From Sergeia podlipaevii (Eukaryota > Euglenozoa > Kinetoplastea > Trypanosomatida > Trypanosomatidae), in contig JASANZ010002193.1 in assembly GCA_030849805.1 (NCBI GenBank), positions 1 through 64,000 of the forward strand: DNA of 64,000 nucleotides. Direction: 5' to 3'. Positions within the stretch are counted from its first letter, which is position 1; each line of letters begins with the position of its first letter. Below the pieces are notes generated by a model. The model was not told the DNA's origin and did not search any database. It saw only the letters and a list, made by a program, of their open reading frames with translations. Positions 1 to 9,708 of the stretch are shown piece by piece. The translations under genes were made by a program, and so were the position numbers.

Positions 1-32
1 TATATTTGGAGAGAGCTCTCAGAAACTATCCA

Positions 33-2261
33 TTAGTCGTCGTGATCATACAAGTATTCTGATGATGTGGCAGAAGAAGAAGAAGGCTCAAGGCTAAACT
101 CCTCGGCAAGTGAATTGTGCACCTGTGTAAACCCCAGCGCAGGGCTGTCCTGCGGTAGCGTCGCAGGCGATGGCTGCACTGGTGACGGCTGCGACCCTTG
201 ACGAGATTGCTGCTGTACTCGATTGGGATTGCCAATGCTCTTTGAAAGCTGAAGCGTGTCAGAAACCATGCGCCGAGCACGGTCTGCCTCCGCGGCAATC
301 ATGGTAGCAGGGGACGCGTGCGGTGAGTTTCGCGACATCGTAGGCGTACCGGCGAGTGCGTGACTCGCAGCTGCAGCAACAGGCGCCACGTGAGGGCTCA
401 CGTTGGTGCTTTGATCACTTCCTGTCACACTCGGCAGCGCGGGCCTTTTCCGCTTAGAAAGGTTTGCCTGAGGCTTTGCAGGAGGCGAAGGCATGCTACG
501 AGATTCATTAGGAGTCACCCCACTTGCCTTGAGAGCTGGGGAGCTGTTCTTGCTAGGGGTTTTCTTATCGTCCCTGGGTGTTGCTACCTCCTTGTCGCTG
601 TCAATCACGCTGTCCAACTGGGCCTGGAGCTGTGCAGGTGACCAGCCCCCAACAAGCGTCACGACTGATGCTTTCTTCGCCTCTGTATCCGTCGTAGCAG
701 CTACTGCTGTCTTTGATGCCTTCTTTGTTTGTTTATGTGCTGTCTTTTTTCCCGTGGCTGCTTCGCTGCCAGGCACCACTGTAGCACCAACTTCTACTGG
801 CTCGCCGACAGAAGGGCTTGCTGAAGGATGCTTAGAGAAGCCTGGCGTCGGGGGTGCACTAACATACGCAGCGACACCGAACTGTCGCTCCGCTTCTGCG
901 GCTGCGTGCATCTGCTGCACATTTTGAGGCACAGTGGAGGGGGTGGCCGCGGCGCTGAGCACGCCACTCGCGCGTAGTACGGCAGTAGCAGCGGCGCTCT
1001 TTTCATTATCCACTTCTTGCTGGGACGGCTGTGTCGGATAATGATGGGGATGGTAATGATCGCTTGATCTGCCCTCTGCTGCCGCTGCACTGTTCACACT
1101 AGCAGGTTCTGAGCTCACAGAAGATTTCCCCCGCACTCCCAGTGCCATCCGCTCCTCTCTTCTCAACCGCTTCTCTTCCTTCTTGCGGCGCTTTTCCTCC
1201 TTCCTAGCACGCTTCTCAGTCTTTTCCTCCCTCCTGGTACGCTTCTCTTCGCGTCGTGCCTCGCGCTCCGCAATACGTGACATGCTTTCTTCTTCCCCTT
1301 CACCGGCGACTCCCTCTGTCTCATTCTCGCCGCCGCTAGCACGGTGATGGTGATGATGATTATGATGACGAGGCTGTGACTGCTGCTCTTGCTGTTGGGG
1401 GCTGTTTGCGCTACTTGTATACTTGACACCTGTATTGGTAATACTACTAGCGTCTGTGGATGATGTCGTAATGGCAGTAGCAGGGTCTCTCTTCAACTTC
1501 TTTCGCGCCGCTTCAGACACAACATTCTCCGGCTGCTGTGGTTTTGATGGCTGCTTCTCTAGTGACTTCATCGCAGCGCCGTCCTGAAGAGAGGTCAGCA
1601 GCGCGGTGGTATCCACCCCCGCCCTTGCACGTTTCCTACCCGACACTGCGTCCTCTTCTTGAAGCTCCAAGGTGCCCCATCCGACGCCTTCAGTGCCGGC
1701 TTCAGAAGCCGTCACCGATAAGGCAGTTGTCGTCTCTGTCGCAGTCTTTCTTTTTGGCAGACGCCTTTGCGAGGGTTTCATTGGGGGTGGTGAGGCGCCA
1801 TCGTCCTTGTTGCCTCTCTTCTGTTGCCCTGAAAAGAAATCAAACAAGGTATCATCATCGGAGAGCTCTTCAGAGGCAGCGGTTGCCATTTTGGATTTCT
1901 TCTTCGCCCTCTTTGCCTCCTCCTGCGATGGACCTACAGAGACACCATAGACTGCTTCCATGAGGTCATCGTTGACACGCGTGTCGACTACCGCATTCGG
2001 ATTGATCTGGCTGACCCAGTAATCCCCGCCCTCCTTCACCCTAAAACAGCCAGGCGGGACTCCCTCACTCGAGCACATCACAAAGAGATCACTGTGCTCC
2101 ACATCTTCTGGATCTTTGGAGGTACTTTCAACGAGGTAGTAGTTTGCTGATCCCATCAAAATGCGCAGATTGAGCACGCCAGTGCTGATGGCCGCCCTAC
2201 CACAAAATGTGATTCTCACAGGCGTTGGTGCTGGCACATCAAGAAACGTTTTTGTGGACAT
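33..2261 (-). CDS. Hypothetical protein, charged and low-complexity, 742 aa
   Basis: I do not recognise this protein. About 110 N-terminal residues look folded, with alternating hydrophobic stretches and a GDYWV-type segment. The remainder is mostly disordered: a His-rich run near residue 300, a strongly basic/acidic helical stretch of EEKRxRREE-type repeats around residues 325-375 that may form a coiled coil or a nucleic-acid-binding helix, then long Ser/Pro/Thr/Ala-rich sequence. Several KRKR-like clusters would suit nuclear or nucleolar location, which is inference. The start at 2261 is the first ATG, but the pyrimidine tract at 2272-2292 has no AG between itself and this ATG. Met36 (MGSANYY) is therefore an alternative start if splicing uses the first downstream AG. 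It is the last gene of the cluster in this window. Confidence 0.75.
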   Translation of the reverse strand: MSTKTFLDVPAPTPVRITFCGRAAISTGVLNLRILMGSANYYLVESTSKDPEDVEHSDLFVMCSSEGVPPGCFRVKEGGDYWVSQINPNAVVDTRVNDDLMEAVYGVSVGPSQEEAKRAKKKSKMATAASEELSDDDTLFDFFSGQQKRGNKDDGASPPPMKPSQRRLPKRKTATETTTALSVTASEAGTEGVGWGTLELQEEDAVSGRKRARAGVDTTALLTSLQDGAAMKSLEKQPSKPQQPENVVSEAARKKLKRDPATAITTSSTDASSITNTGVKYTSSANSPQQQEQQSQPRHHNHHHHHRASGGENETEGVAGEGEEESMSRIAEREARREEKRTRREEKTEKRARKEEKRRKKEEKRLRREERMALGVRGKSSVSSEPASVNSAAAAEGRSSDHYHPHHYPTQPSQQEVDNEKSAAATAVLRASGVLSAAATPSTVPQNVQQMHAAAEAERQFGVAAYVSAPPTPGFSKHPSASPSVGEPVEVGATVVPGSEAATGKKTAHKQTKKASKTAVAATTDTEAKKASVVTLVGGWSPAQLQAQLDSVIDSDKEVATPRDDKKTPSKNSSPALKASGVTPNESRSMPSPPAKPQANLSKRKRPALPSVTGSDQSTNVSPHVAPVAAAASHALAGTPTMSRNSPHASPATMIAAEADRARRMVSDTLQLSKSIGNPNRVQQQSRQGSQPSPVQPSPATLPQDSPALGFTQVHNSLAEEFSLEPSSSSATSSEYLYDHDD

Positions 2262-2806
2262 TGCAAATCACAAAAAAAAAAGAAAAAAAAAGGTATTTCC
2301 TAGCTTATATATTTATTTCTTGATCCTTCAAGGTACACACACTAGATAGGGCTCCTTCACCGTGTATAGATGAATATGTATTCAAAGAAAAGTACAATGT
2401 TACCGGTGCTTACCCCCTCCCCTCTGCAACGTGTACAATAATATTTTAATTTGCTGTTCAGCTAAACAAAAATTAACCAAAAAAAAAATGATGCTTAAAT
2501 TGTTTATTTTTCCAAGTGTGAATCAACATAGATTAAAAAAGTAGAGAAAAAAGGCAATAGTTGGACAGTGTAACGAAAGTAATGGCAGCAAGAAAAGAAA
2601 AGAAGCGGGTGAGTTTAAGGATTGCAAAACTCCAATGATAATAATAATAATAATAAAGTTTGCCAAACGTGCTAGCATGCAGCTCAAAGCCACCACGGCC
2701 TTTTTTTTTTTGGCTGCCGTTGTTATTTTCTATTCTTTTTTTTTTCTTTTGAAAGAAAAAAAAATGAGTACCGTGTGGCATTGGTTCCTTTCTTCAGCGA
2801 ACCCAA

Positions 2807-2889
2807 TCAGTTTCTACAATGAGAACGTTTTGCATCAATACCAATCAGTGGCATTGTTAGGAAAGAAAAATTGATTGATCGTGTCATCT
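2807..2889 (-). ncRNA. Possible C/D box snoRNA-like unit, copy 1
   Basis: On the minus strand the order is a C-like box (AGATGA at 2889-2884, degenerate), an ACTGA D'-like box at 2848-2845, a TTGATG C'-like box at 2837-2833, and a CTGA D-like box at 2810-2807. The core 2833-2863 is repeated at 3077-3109 and 3239-3270. The conserved block just upstream of the CTGA box would be the guide. Trypanosomatid snoRNAs are often clustered repeats inside polycistrons, which fits. The box C mismatch keeps confidence low, and a repeated 3' UTR element is the main alternative. Confidence 0.3.
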
Positions 2890-3052
2890 TGCATGTACAA
2901 AGGATGTTTGACAGTCTCTTGAAGGGACATAGTTCTCTCAATACACATGTCAAAGGAGGGGAAGAAGGCGGCGATGAAACAACAGGAAGCATTAGTATTC
3001 ACTGTTCAGTCCATACATACAAACACATACACGTTACACACACACACACACG

Positions 3053-3131
3053 TCAGAAACCTGTTGATACAGTTCGCATCAATCAAAAGTTCAGTCGTTT
3101 TGTTAGGAAATGTTTGTAGAGTGTATCATCA
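3053..3131 (-). ncRNA. Possible C/D box snoRNA-like unit, copy 2 (best copy)
   Basis: This copy has the cleanest box set on the minus strand: C = ATGATGA (TGATGA at 3131-3126), D' = CTGA at 3094-3091, C' = TTGATG at 3081-3077, D = CTGA at 3056-3053. Its length of about 80 nt is normal for trypanosomatid C/D RNAs. ACACAC just before box C and GTGTGT just after box D could form the terminal stem, although these bases are also simple repeat. The segment before D' is TTCCTAACAAAACGA, shared almost exactly with copy 3. The rRNA target is not known to me. Confidence 0.42.
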
Positions 3132-3217
3132 TTCGGGTGTGTATAATCTTCGGTGATACAATAATATCACAAAGAGTGCGAAAAACCAGGGTAAGGGGGG
3201 TGGAGAGAAGGATAACG

Positions 3218-3275
3218 TCAGTATCATGATAGAATTCTCATCAAAATGCATTCAGTCGCTTTGTTAGGAAGATAT
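3218..3275 (-). ncRNA. Possible C/D box snoRNA-like unit, copy 3 (incomplete)
   Basis: D' (CTGA at 3255-3252), C' (TGATGA at 3243-3238) and D (CTGA at 3221-3218) are present in the same order and spacing as in copies 1 and 2, and the guide-like block TTCCTAACAAAGCGA is conserved. I find no acceptable 5' box C within the expected distance, so this is either a decayed copy or evidence that the repeat is not a snoRNA. Confidence 0.28.
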
Positions 3276-3839
3276 TGCATTTTTGTTACATAATCTAGAA
3301 TCGATCTCCATTGTGTTTAAAGGGCATTCAAAGAATAAAGGACTTTTCCATCACAATGATGGTAACAGTACTGCTGCATTAAGCAGCGAGGAACTGAATT
3401 CGTGAATAAAAAGACGAGAGTAAAAAAAGAATGGCTATCTTTATAAAAAATATCTATGAACTAAATTAAAAATGCAAAATAACGGCGAAATAAAAACAGG
3501 AAAAAGAAGTACGTAAAGAGAAGATGCATGCGGTAAATACACTACCTCCGAGTAGTTCTGAAAACAAACGGAAAATTAGAATATCTTTTGTTTGACTGAT
3601 CTTGTTGTTGTTGTTGTCGTTGTTAAAGTGACCCACTCCACCCCAAGCAAATTGTGAATTATAGAATACACACTGCATCACGTTAAGCGACATACCAAGC
3701 ACCAAATGATATCATCCATTCATCCAACTAACAAATGAGCAAGCCATCCACAGTAAAAAGCAAGTGAGGAGAGAGAGAGAGGGGGGGGGAAAGAGAAAGG
3801 ACTGCAAGACATTCCTTCTAAAGAAATAGAAACTACTTT

Positions 3840-5372
3840 CTACTTTTTGCTATCGCTCTCACTGCCCTCAAGCGCGGACTGGAGGCTGTGCACCGCTGTC
3901 GTGTTGTCTATTTTTTTTATTATTTTTGCCGTCACAAGATTTGCATCATCCCCACTACCACCACGACTGGCTTCCTTCTTCTTTCCCTTATCCATCTTCT
4001 CAGACTCCTTGCTCTTGGTTTGGAAAGAGTCCGCCATGGCCACCACCGCAATAATGCAGATCCCTAGGCCTGTCTGCCACAGCTTGTTTCTCGCTGCTGT
4101 ACTGTCGCTTGGTGCCTGCGCAGTTGCAGAAGGAGTCTTAGGTGCACTACTACCAGTACCTGTGGCAGACTTCTTCGCCTTGCCTGCATCACCGCCCTTC
4201 ACGTTCTTCTTATTAGTTTCCTTTGAAGCAGCAGCAGCGGCCTTCTCCTGCTCCTCCTGTGCTTTCAATGCATTGAGTCCGCCAACGGAAGCAATTGTCC
4301 CCTTCATATATGACAGCCACACCATACAGATGGAGTCTAGCTTCTTTCGGATTCCAAAGTTGCCTCCTTCATATTCAGCAGCTAACGTCCCCTTCATTGT
4401 GGCTTCCGCCGGCTCTTCTTGTGCCTTGCGTGTGTTTTCGCCGTACCGCTCCGCGGAGGGTTCATCGTCTTTGAGCACTGGATACATCACCGTTGTCAGA
4501 TGTCTTGAATAGGCAATCCAGTAGCGCTGCCGGTCCTCCGAAAGCACGCAGCCCCCTTCATCACCGAGAACGCGAGCGTCTGTGGTGGCTATCTTGTACA
4601 CTTCCTCAATGTGATACGCAGCCTGCGGCATGCTGTGCTTTGGCTGAGCATCCAACCAGGCACGCGTACACTCTAATGTCAACCTGAGCTCCTTCAGCTC
4701 CGTCCACGTCAGTCTTCGTCCGTGCCCAAGTTTTTCCGATGCATCTGCCAGCCCAGCGGCTTTGGCAATTTCATCGCCATCAACTGACGTCGCCTCTGCG
4801 CGCTCGCCGTTACGAAGCGCCTCTGCGTATCGGTAGATGGCATTGTCAAGAGTAGTTACGGCAAAAGCAAGGCTATCGCTCGATATAATGCCTTCCAGAA
4901 CATCTCCATAGAGCGCCTCTACTGCATCTGGCTTTCCCGTCTGATTGTAGTCCGCTTGCAGCGTACTCGCCAAGGTACACAATAAAGTAAAAAGACTCTC
5001 ATCACCACCCTCCACTGACAGCGCTGCGACCGCACTCACAAGCCGCTGTGCAGTAAGCGAAGCAGTATCTTTCTTATGGACAGCTGAAGAGGCAGCAGCG
5101 GAAAAAGAAGCGGTGGCAGTCGATGTGGTGCAGCTGGAAGCTGGCGATTCTCTCGCGCATATCCAGTCGTGCAGTTGAGCTCGTGATTTTGTGAGGGTCG
5201 GTACTTGTGTGAACGAACTCGTAGAGCCCTCAGCCGCTTTTGCCGTCACAGGTCGATCTGCGAGAATGCCTGTGTGAGTGCAAAACCTCAGCATTGTTGT
5301 GGAGAGCCCATTATGCGCTAAGCCACGTTCTTCTGTATACCTGCTTGTGCGGTGAATAAAGTTTTTCCACAT
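3840..5372 (-). CDS. Hypothetical protein with basic N-terminus and C-terminal membrane segment, 510 aa
   Basis: I do not recognise this protein. The N-terminus (MWKNFIHRTSRYTEERG) is basic and could be a mitochondrial presequence. The middle is mostly helical and acidic, with repeated Ala/Glu-rich stretches. A Lys/Ala-rich linker leads to one hydrophobic segment at about residues 427-446 (LWQTGLGICIIAVVAMADSF), followed by about 65 charged residues. This suggests a single-pass organellar membrane protein. I chose the ATG at 5372 rather than the in-frame ATG at 5423, because the first AG after the upstream pyrimidine tract (5415-5414) lies inside the longer reading frame and would remove the first ATG from the mRNA. 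Confidence 0.75.
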   Translation of the reverse strand: MWKNFIHRTSRYTEERGLAHNGLSTTMLRFCTHTGILADRPVTAKAAEGSTSSFTQVPTLTKSRAQLHDWICARESPASSCTTSTATASFSAAASSAVHKKDTASLTAQRLVSAVAALSVEGGDESLFTLLCTLASTLQADYNQTGKPDAVEALYGDVLEGIISSDSLAFAVTTLDNAIYRYAEALRNGERAEATSVDGDEIAKAAGLADASEKLGHGRRLTWTELKELRLTLECTRAWLDAQPKHSMPQAAYHIEEVYKIATTDARVLGDEGGCVLSEDRQRYWIAYSRHLTTVMYPVLKDDEPSAERYGENTRKAQEEPAEATMKGTLAAEYEGGNFGIRKKLDSICMVWLSYMKGTIASVGGLNALKAQEEQEKAAAAASKETNKKNVKGGDAGKAKKSATGTGSSAPKTPSATAQAPSDSTAARNKLWQTGLGICIIAVVAMADSFQTKSKESEKMDKGKKKEASRGGSGDDANLVTAKIIKKIDNTTAVHSLQSALEGSESDSKK

Positions 5373-5413
5373 TGTATGCAAGATACAGAAAAAAAAAGCC
5401 TTTCTTTGCTTCT

Positions 5414-5437
5414 CTAGAAACAATTAAGTAGAAAAAG
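5414..5437 (-). other. Probable SL trans-splice acceptor of the 3840-5372 gene
   Basis: On the minus strand a CTTTTTCTACTT tract is followed by the first AG at 5415-5414. The mature mRNA would begin at about 5413, giving a 41-nt 5' UTR before the ATG at 5372. Confidence 0.5.
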
Positions 5438-6920
5438 ATCACTATTAAACAAACGGGCTCTATCCCTCTTGATAAATGCCTTTGCGTAATTTTGCTTTAT
5501 TTATTTATTTTGTCCTTTCGCCTCGTTTTTTGCTGCCGTTGCAAACACGATTCCCCTTTGGAAAAGTATATATATCTTTTAAAGAAGAAAGTGGCAGACG
5601 ATAGCGCGTGCTATAATATGTATGTATGTATGTATGTATGTGTGTGTGTGTGCCTGATAAAGATACACATTAAGACAAACACGGTAATTTTAGAAAAATA
5701 GTTAAAGAAGAGAAAGGAAAAAAATAAAAAACGTGCAATTACAAAAAAAAAAATGTTTCATGACAACCGTTAAAAAAAAAAAAACATCAAAACTGCATCT
5801 GAAACAATCTTTATAAACTATCATATAAAGCACATGTAGCTCATAAATATTTGTTTGCATGCTATATACTCATCCTGTATGGAGCTTTCCGGACGCACGA
5901 CTAATGTTGCAGTCTTCATATACGTAGTAGATGTTGTTTGAGCTCCCCACTATATATGATAGTTATCAGAAAGATCCTTTGAGAGGCAAGTAGCCCTCCA
6001 TAGTAAAAAAAAAAAATATATAATAATAATAATAATCAAAGGAGAACTATATTGTATCTGCTGCGTCTTTCAGTGATGGCGCTCGAAGTTTCTCCCTTTC
6101 CTTTTTTTTTTTGGAGTGGGGGGGAGGGGGGATATGATTTACACACATATACATACGTATACAATCAAAGCAATTCTCTTTGACTGTTACTCCACTATAA
6201 CTGAAGTTCACTCATACACACGCACATGCGTGAATACATGGATAGGTGTGGTAGCCTAGAAACAAAGCCATGACATAAACATTAAAGAACAGTCAATTAA
6301 AAAAAAATCATATATCATGAGTTTATAAAATATATAATGAAAAAAAAAATAGCAAAACAGATTGAAAGGAGAAATTGTAATACAAAAGGAGCACACAGTT
6401 ATATAAATGTACGGCATACGCCTCTGTCTTGTCAGGCAGTATCATCAATGAGCGTAGATATCGCAACTGCAATAACAAGAAAGAAACACTTTGCAAATGA
6501 AGTACTAATAACGTCAGTAACAATATTTTTCTCTTTCTCGGATCTTTTACAGTGGACAAAAAGTCGTAAACGTATAACAGCACATTTATATATATATACA
6601 TATATATATGCATCACTAGTAATTATTATATTTTTAATAATAATAGCAGCAGTAAAAAGGCGTTCCCAGGACAGCGCAACTTTATGTACAAGGAAAAAAA
6701 AATACTGCACTTCACAAAGCCTTCCATTGCGCTATGAACTGGCAAAGAGCTCATTGGTTCATCCCTCACCCCTAATAATATATATATATATATATAGATA
6801 GATAAAGAAACGATTTATATATATACATACCAGTAAAAAAAAAAAGATGAGATATAAAACAAACGGACAATAGAAATAAAAAAAGGACTACTGAAAAAAA
6901 GTGAAGGGGAGGGGGATACG

Positions 6921-6941
6921 CACACACACACACACACACAC
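6921..6941. repeat. CA dinucleotide microsatellite
   Basis: Uninterrupted CA repeat within the AT-rich spacer, on the coding strand a TG tract. Confidence 0.9.
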
Positions 6942-7165
6942 GCGTCCTTATTGATTTACGGCATATCATACAAGCGCACGCGCACCTACACCTGCACGTA
7001 AGAGCACACACACACACTTGCACACAAACCTACAAACAACGCGTGTACATAGAGCATAGAAATAAAAATGAAAATAATAATAATAATAATAATAATGAAG
7101 CACATAAAATATATAAAAAGAAAAGCAAAGGAAAAAAAAAAATTAATATAAAAAGAATGCGTCAC

Positions 7166-7189
7166 AAAAAAAAAAAAAAAAAAAAAAAA
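7166..7189. repeat. Poly(A) run of 24
   Basis: Homopolymer of 24 A on the plus strand, a T tract on the coding strand. It is far from any start codon, so a splice role is not evident. Confidence 0.9.
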
Positions 7190-7901
7190 TATTTATATAT
7201 ACAGAAATAACTTTTGATTCGAGTAAGGCAGACGGCTTTACACTTTATACTTCAATCAATCGGTAGCAAACCCAGCAAAAAGTAATGATAATGGATAACA
7301 ATAACCAGAAGAATCCAGGAATAGCAAAAGCGAGGAAGATAGAAAACTGATGAAAAAATATAACGAATACAGCGTAAGCACAAACCATACCAGTTTCGAA
7401 TGCGCAGGCATACAAAGATATAGATGCACATTATATAGAATTGTAGTGTATGATGTGTGTGTTTATGCGCGCGCGTGTATATACAGTAATCGTGCCATCA
7501 TCATACCCTTTCCTCTTCTCTCACACTGATGCAGTTTCTAGTTCAGCTATCACCGGTACAATTTTCTTTTTCGTTTCGTCGTAGCGCCAACTTGCAATGC
7601 AGAATGTGTATGCACATTCGCATAAATATAAATGATAGAATACAACGTATTCTCATATAACTTGTTGTTTTACATTTTTGATACATATTTATTTTAAAAA
7701 AAAATGAATATATTATTAGGTATAAGCAATGGCACTTAAGAAACACCCTCTCATTGATACATAACAACCTCAGCCACCCAAAATAATAATAATAATTATC
7801 ACATCGATTTAAAGAGGATGGATAAACAAAGGTAAACGGAGATATAAACTACGTGGGTATGTAATGTTGCGGGACGCAAAGAAAAAAAAAAGTTGGTATC
7901 T

Positions 7902-7923
7902 AAAAAAAAAAAAAAAAAAAAAA
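7902..7923. repeat. Poly(A) run of 22
   Basis: Homopolymer of 22 A on the plus strand in the long 5.4-8.4 kb spacer. Confidence 0.9.
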
Positions 7924-8222
7924 GATAGACGTAATCGGACGTAAAAAGGTTATGCATACAAAAACAAAACCTGATTACGCTTCAACAAGATAACAACATT
8001 CTGAACAACTCACCCGCACAAAGTTGATCCCCACCTTTCCCCTCTGCCAGTCAGTACAGAAAACATGTGTGTATGTGTTGCAGAGAGTTTCCTTTCAGAG
8101 CAGTTTGTGTTTCGAGTAAAGGCACAAGCTATATAGCTTTCATACATCTATTCATTCGTAAAAAAAAAATATATGATCAAATTGGAAGGGAAAAAAAAAT
8201 ATAATAGTGAGAAGGATTCAAA

Positions 8223-8248
8223 ACACACACACACACACACACACACAC
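8223..8248. repeat. CA dinucleotide microsatellite
   Basis: Uninterrupted AC repeat of 13 units just downstream of the 8422-9708 gene, probably within its 3' UTR. Confidence 0.9.
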
Positions 8249-8421
8249 GAAGGAGCACCTGTAACAAAATCAAAGCTGATTCCACTCAGTATATATATAT
8301 ATATAAATATAAGCACCGCAATCATATTTATAAAAGGAAAAAGAAAAGCGAATAGCAAGAATGAAAACAATATATTTTATCAAACAGCAACAAAAACAAC
8401 ATATGGCACACAGCTGCGGAG

Positions 8422-9708
8422 TTACTCTGCGAACGCTGCGGTCCGTGTGCCTGTCATGGTCGCACATGAGGTACTGTGATGGGTGATGGAGGTGTCGGCG
8501 GCATGCTGTTGTAGTTGGCTTCGCCAAGGATAAGGATAAGCTCCAAAGGGCTCGACAACGTCATACAACCCAATAAGACGTGTCCCGCTGGTACTCAGGT
8601 CCTCGGCCAATTCCAGAGAGTCCTCAGCGCCAAATCCAGAGAGAAGTCCACATTCGCGAGACCTGGGGGAGAGAGGAACAAGTAGCTTTGGACGGCAATA
8701 ACTGGAGCATCGACCGTTGATACTGATGCTCCTGTTGATATCTGGTGCACTTGAGTTACTTTCACCAATACCAAGCATCACAGATGTTTCCTGGTTCCAG
8801 TTCGGAGGCAAGGTGCCAGTGCCGCAGTCTGGAGGCCTTGTAGATGGGATAGCAGATGCATGATAGTTGGGCCTTCGTGATCGCAGATACGAACCAGTCC
8901 CCAGCTCCTTCGCACTCTGTCGAGCGTTGTCAGGGCACACATGTTGATAGTGTGGAAGCGGCATGCTCCTTTTGCTTGCGCAAACCAAAGGCAATCGTTG
9001 AATGTAGTAGAAGTTGGCGTGATGCTTTAGATGGTAGGAGTCTTTGGTGATAGTGTCGCTTTCCTCTGCAGTGGGAGAGGCATATGGCGAGGCAGCGTAC
9101 TCAACTGATGAGGCATCACCATCAATAGAAACGCTCCTCTGGAGATGACGGCGATGGTGAGGGGAAGGTCTGCTTGCGGGGTGATGCGTCTGGTCATACA
9201 TGCTCGTGGTACCCTCTATTTGTGTCTCTATGTCCATGTGACCTTCGGAGTCCGTCTCCCAGTTGTAACTACCGCTGACATCACCATCGTACACTGTAGT
9301 GTCAAGACTGCTCACGGTGAATTCAAGAGACGGGCTGTGACACAAACGTGTGGTGAGACCAGTTGGCGCCTCTCCGTCTTGGTCCTCCTGGTTATCAAAC
9401 TCAGCGTTAGGCTTTTCAAACCGAAGCTGCACGTATGCTGGCTTCGGAAACAAAGGGCTCGACTGTGCAGGTACAGTGGAGTAAGAACCATGTTGCTTCT
9501 GAGCCATCACATAGGCATCTGAATAGCAATCTGGCTGAGAATGACAGAATTCGCCAGAAATAGGTTCTTCACACAGGACAGGAACCGCAACTGCACAAGG
9601 ACCATCGTGCGAGCTCACGGTCGAGTCGTCGTTGCTTACGGAGCTTGCTGCATCTACCCCGCTTGAGACGCGTGGAGACACACTACCGCATAAGCTGGAG
9701 GTAAACAT
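8422..9708 (-). CDS. Hypothetical Ser-rich protein, 428 aa
   Basis: I do not recognise this protein and see no domain, signal peptide or membrane segment. It is rich in Ser, Pro, Thr, His and Tyr throughout and is probably disordered, with scattered SP/TP and RxxS sites that could be phosphorylated (inference). Short stretches such as FYYIQRLPLVCASKR and GTRLIGLYDVVEPFGAYPYPW near the C-terminus look more ordered. I chose the ATG at 9708; the frame remains open upstream to 9744 but without another ATG. No AG lies between the upstream pyrimidine-rich stretch and this ATG, so the 5' end is not settled. Confidence 0.65.
   Translation of the reverse strand: MFTSSLCGSVSPRVSSGVDAASSVSNDDSTVSSHDGPCAVAVPVLCEEPISGEFCHSQPDCYSDAYVMAQKQHGSYSTVPAQSSPLFPKPAYVQLRFEKPNAEFDNQEDQDGEAPTGLTTRLCHSPSLEFTVSSLDTTVYDGDVSGSYNWETDSEGHMDIETQIEGTTSMYDQTHHPASRPSPHHRRHLQRSVSIDGDASSVEYAASPYASPTAEESDTITKDSYHLKHHANFYYIQRLPLVCASKRSMPLPHYQHVCPDNARQSAKELGTGSYLRSRRPNYHASAIPSTRPPDCGTGTLPPNWNQETSVMLGIGESNSSAPDINRSISINGRCSSYCRPKLLVPLSPRSRECGLLSGFGAEDSLELAEDLSTSGTRLIGLYDVVEPFGAYPYPWRSQLQQHAADTSITHHSTSCATMTGTRTAAFAE

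Larger units (their letters stand above)
2262..3839. other. Intergenic spacer with a triple repeat
   Basis: The spacer holds no convincing protein gene. It contains AT-rich runs, an (ATA)n stretch near 2640-2656, a short CA repeat near 3040-3050, and three copies of a 31-33 bp element annotated separately as possible C/D-type small RNA units. The 3' UTR of the gene ending at 3840 and the splice signals of the gene starting at 2261 must also lie here. Confidence 0.7.
5373..8421. other. Long AT-rich intergenic spacer (3 kb)
   Basis: This is the longest gene-free stretch in the window. It is made of poly(A) runs (24 A at 7166-7189, 22 A at 7902-7923), (TA)n, (AAT)n at 7074-7096, CA repeats at 6921-6941 and 8223-8248, and a TATG/TG repeat at 5620-5650. 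Small open frames exist on both strands but consist of Lys/Ile/Tyr/Phe-rich low-complexity translation. I see no tRNA or credible small gene. Confidence 0.7.

Noticed and set aside
8223..8248. CA-repeat tracts considered as possible CRISPR-like or structured repeats
   Set aside because: They are simple microsatellites without spacers, and the genome is eukaryotic.
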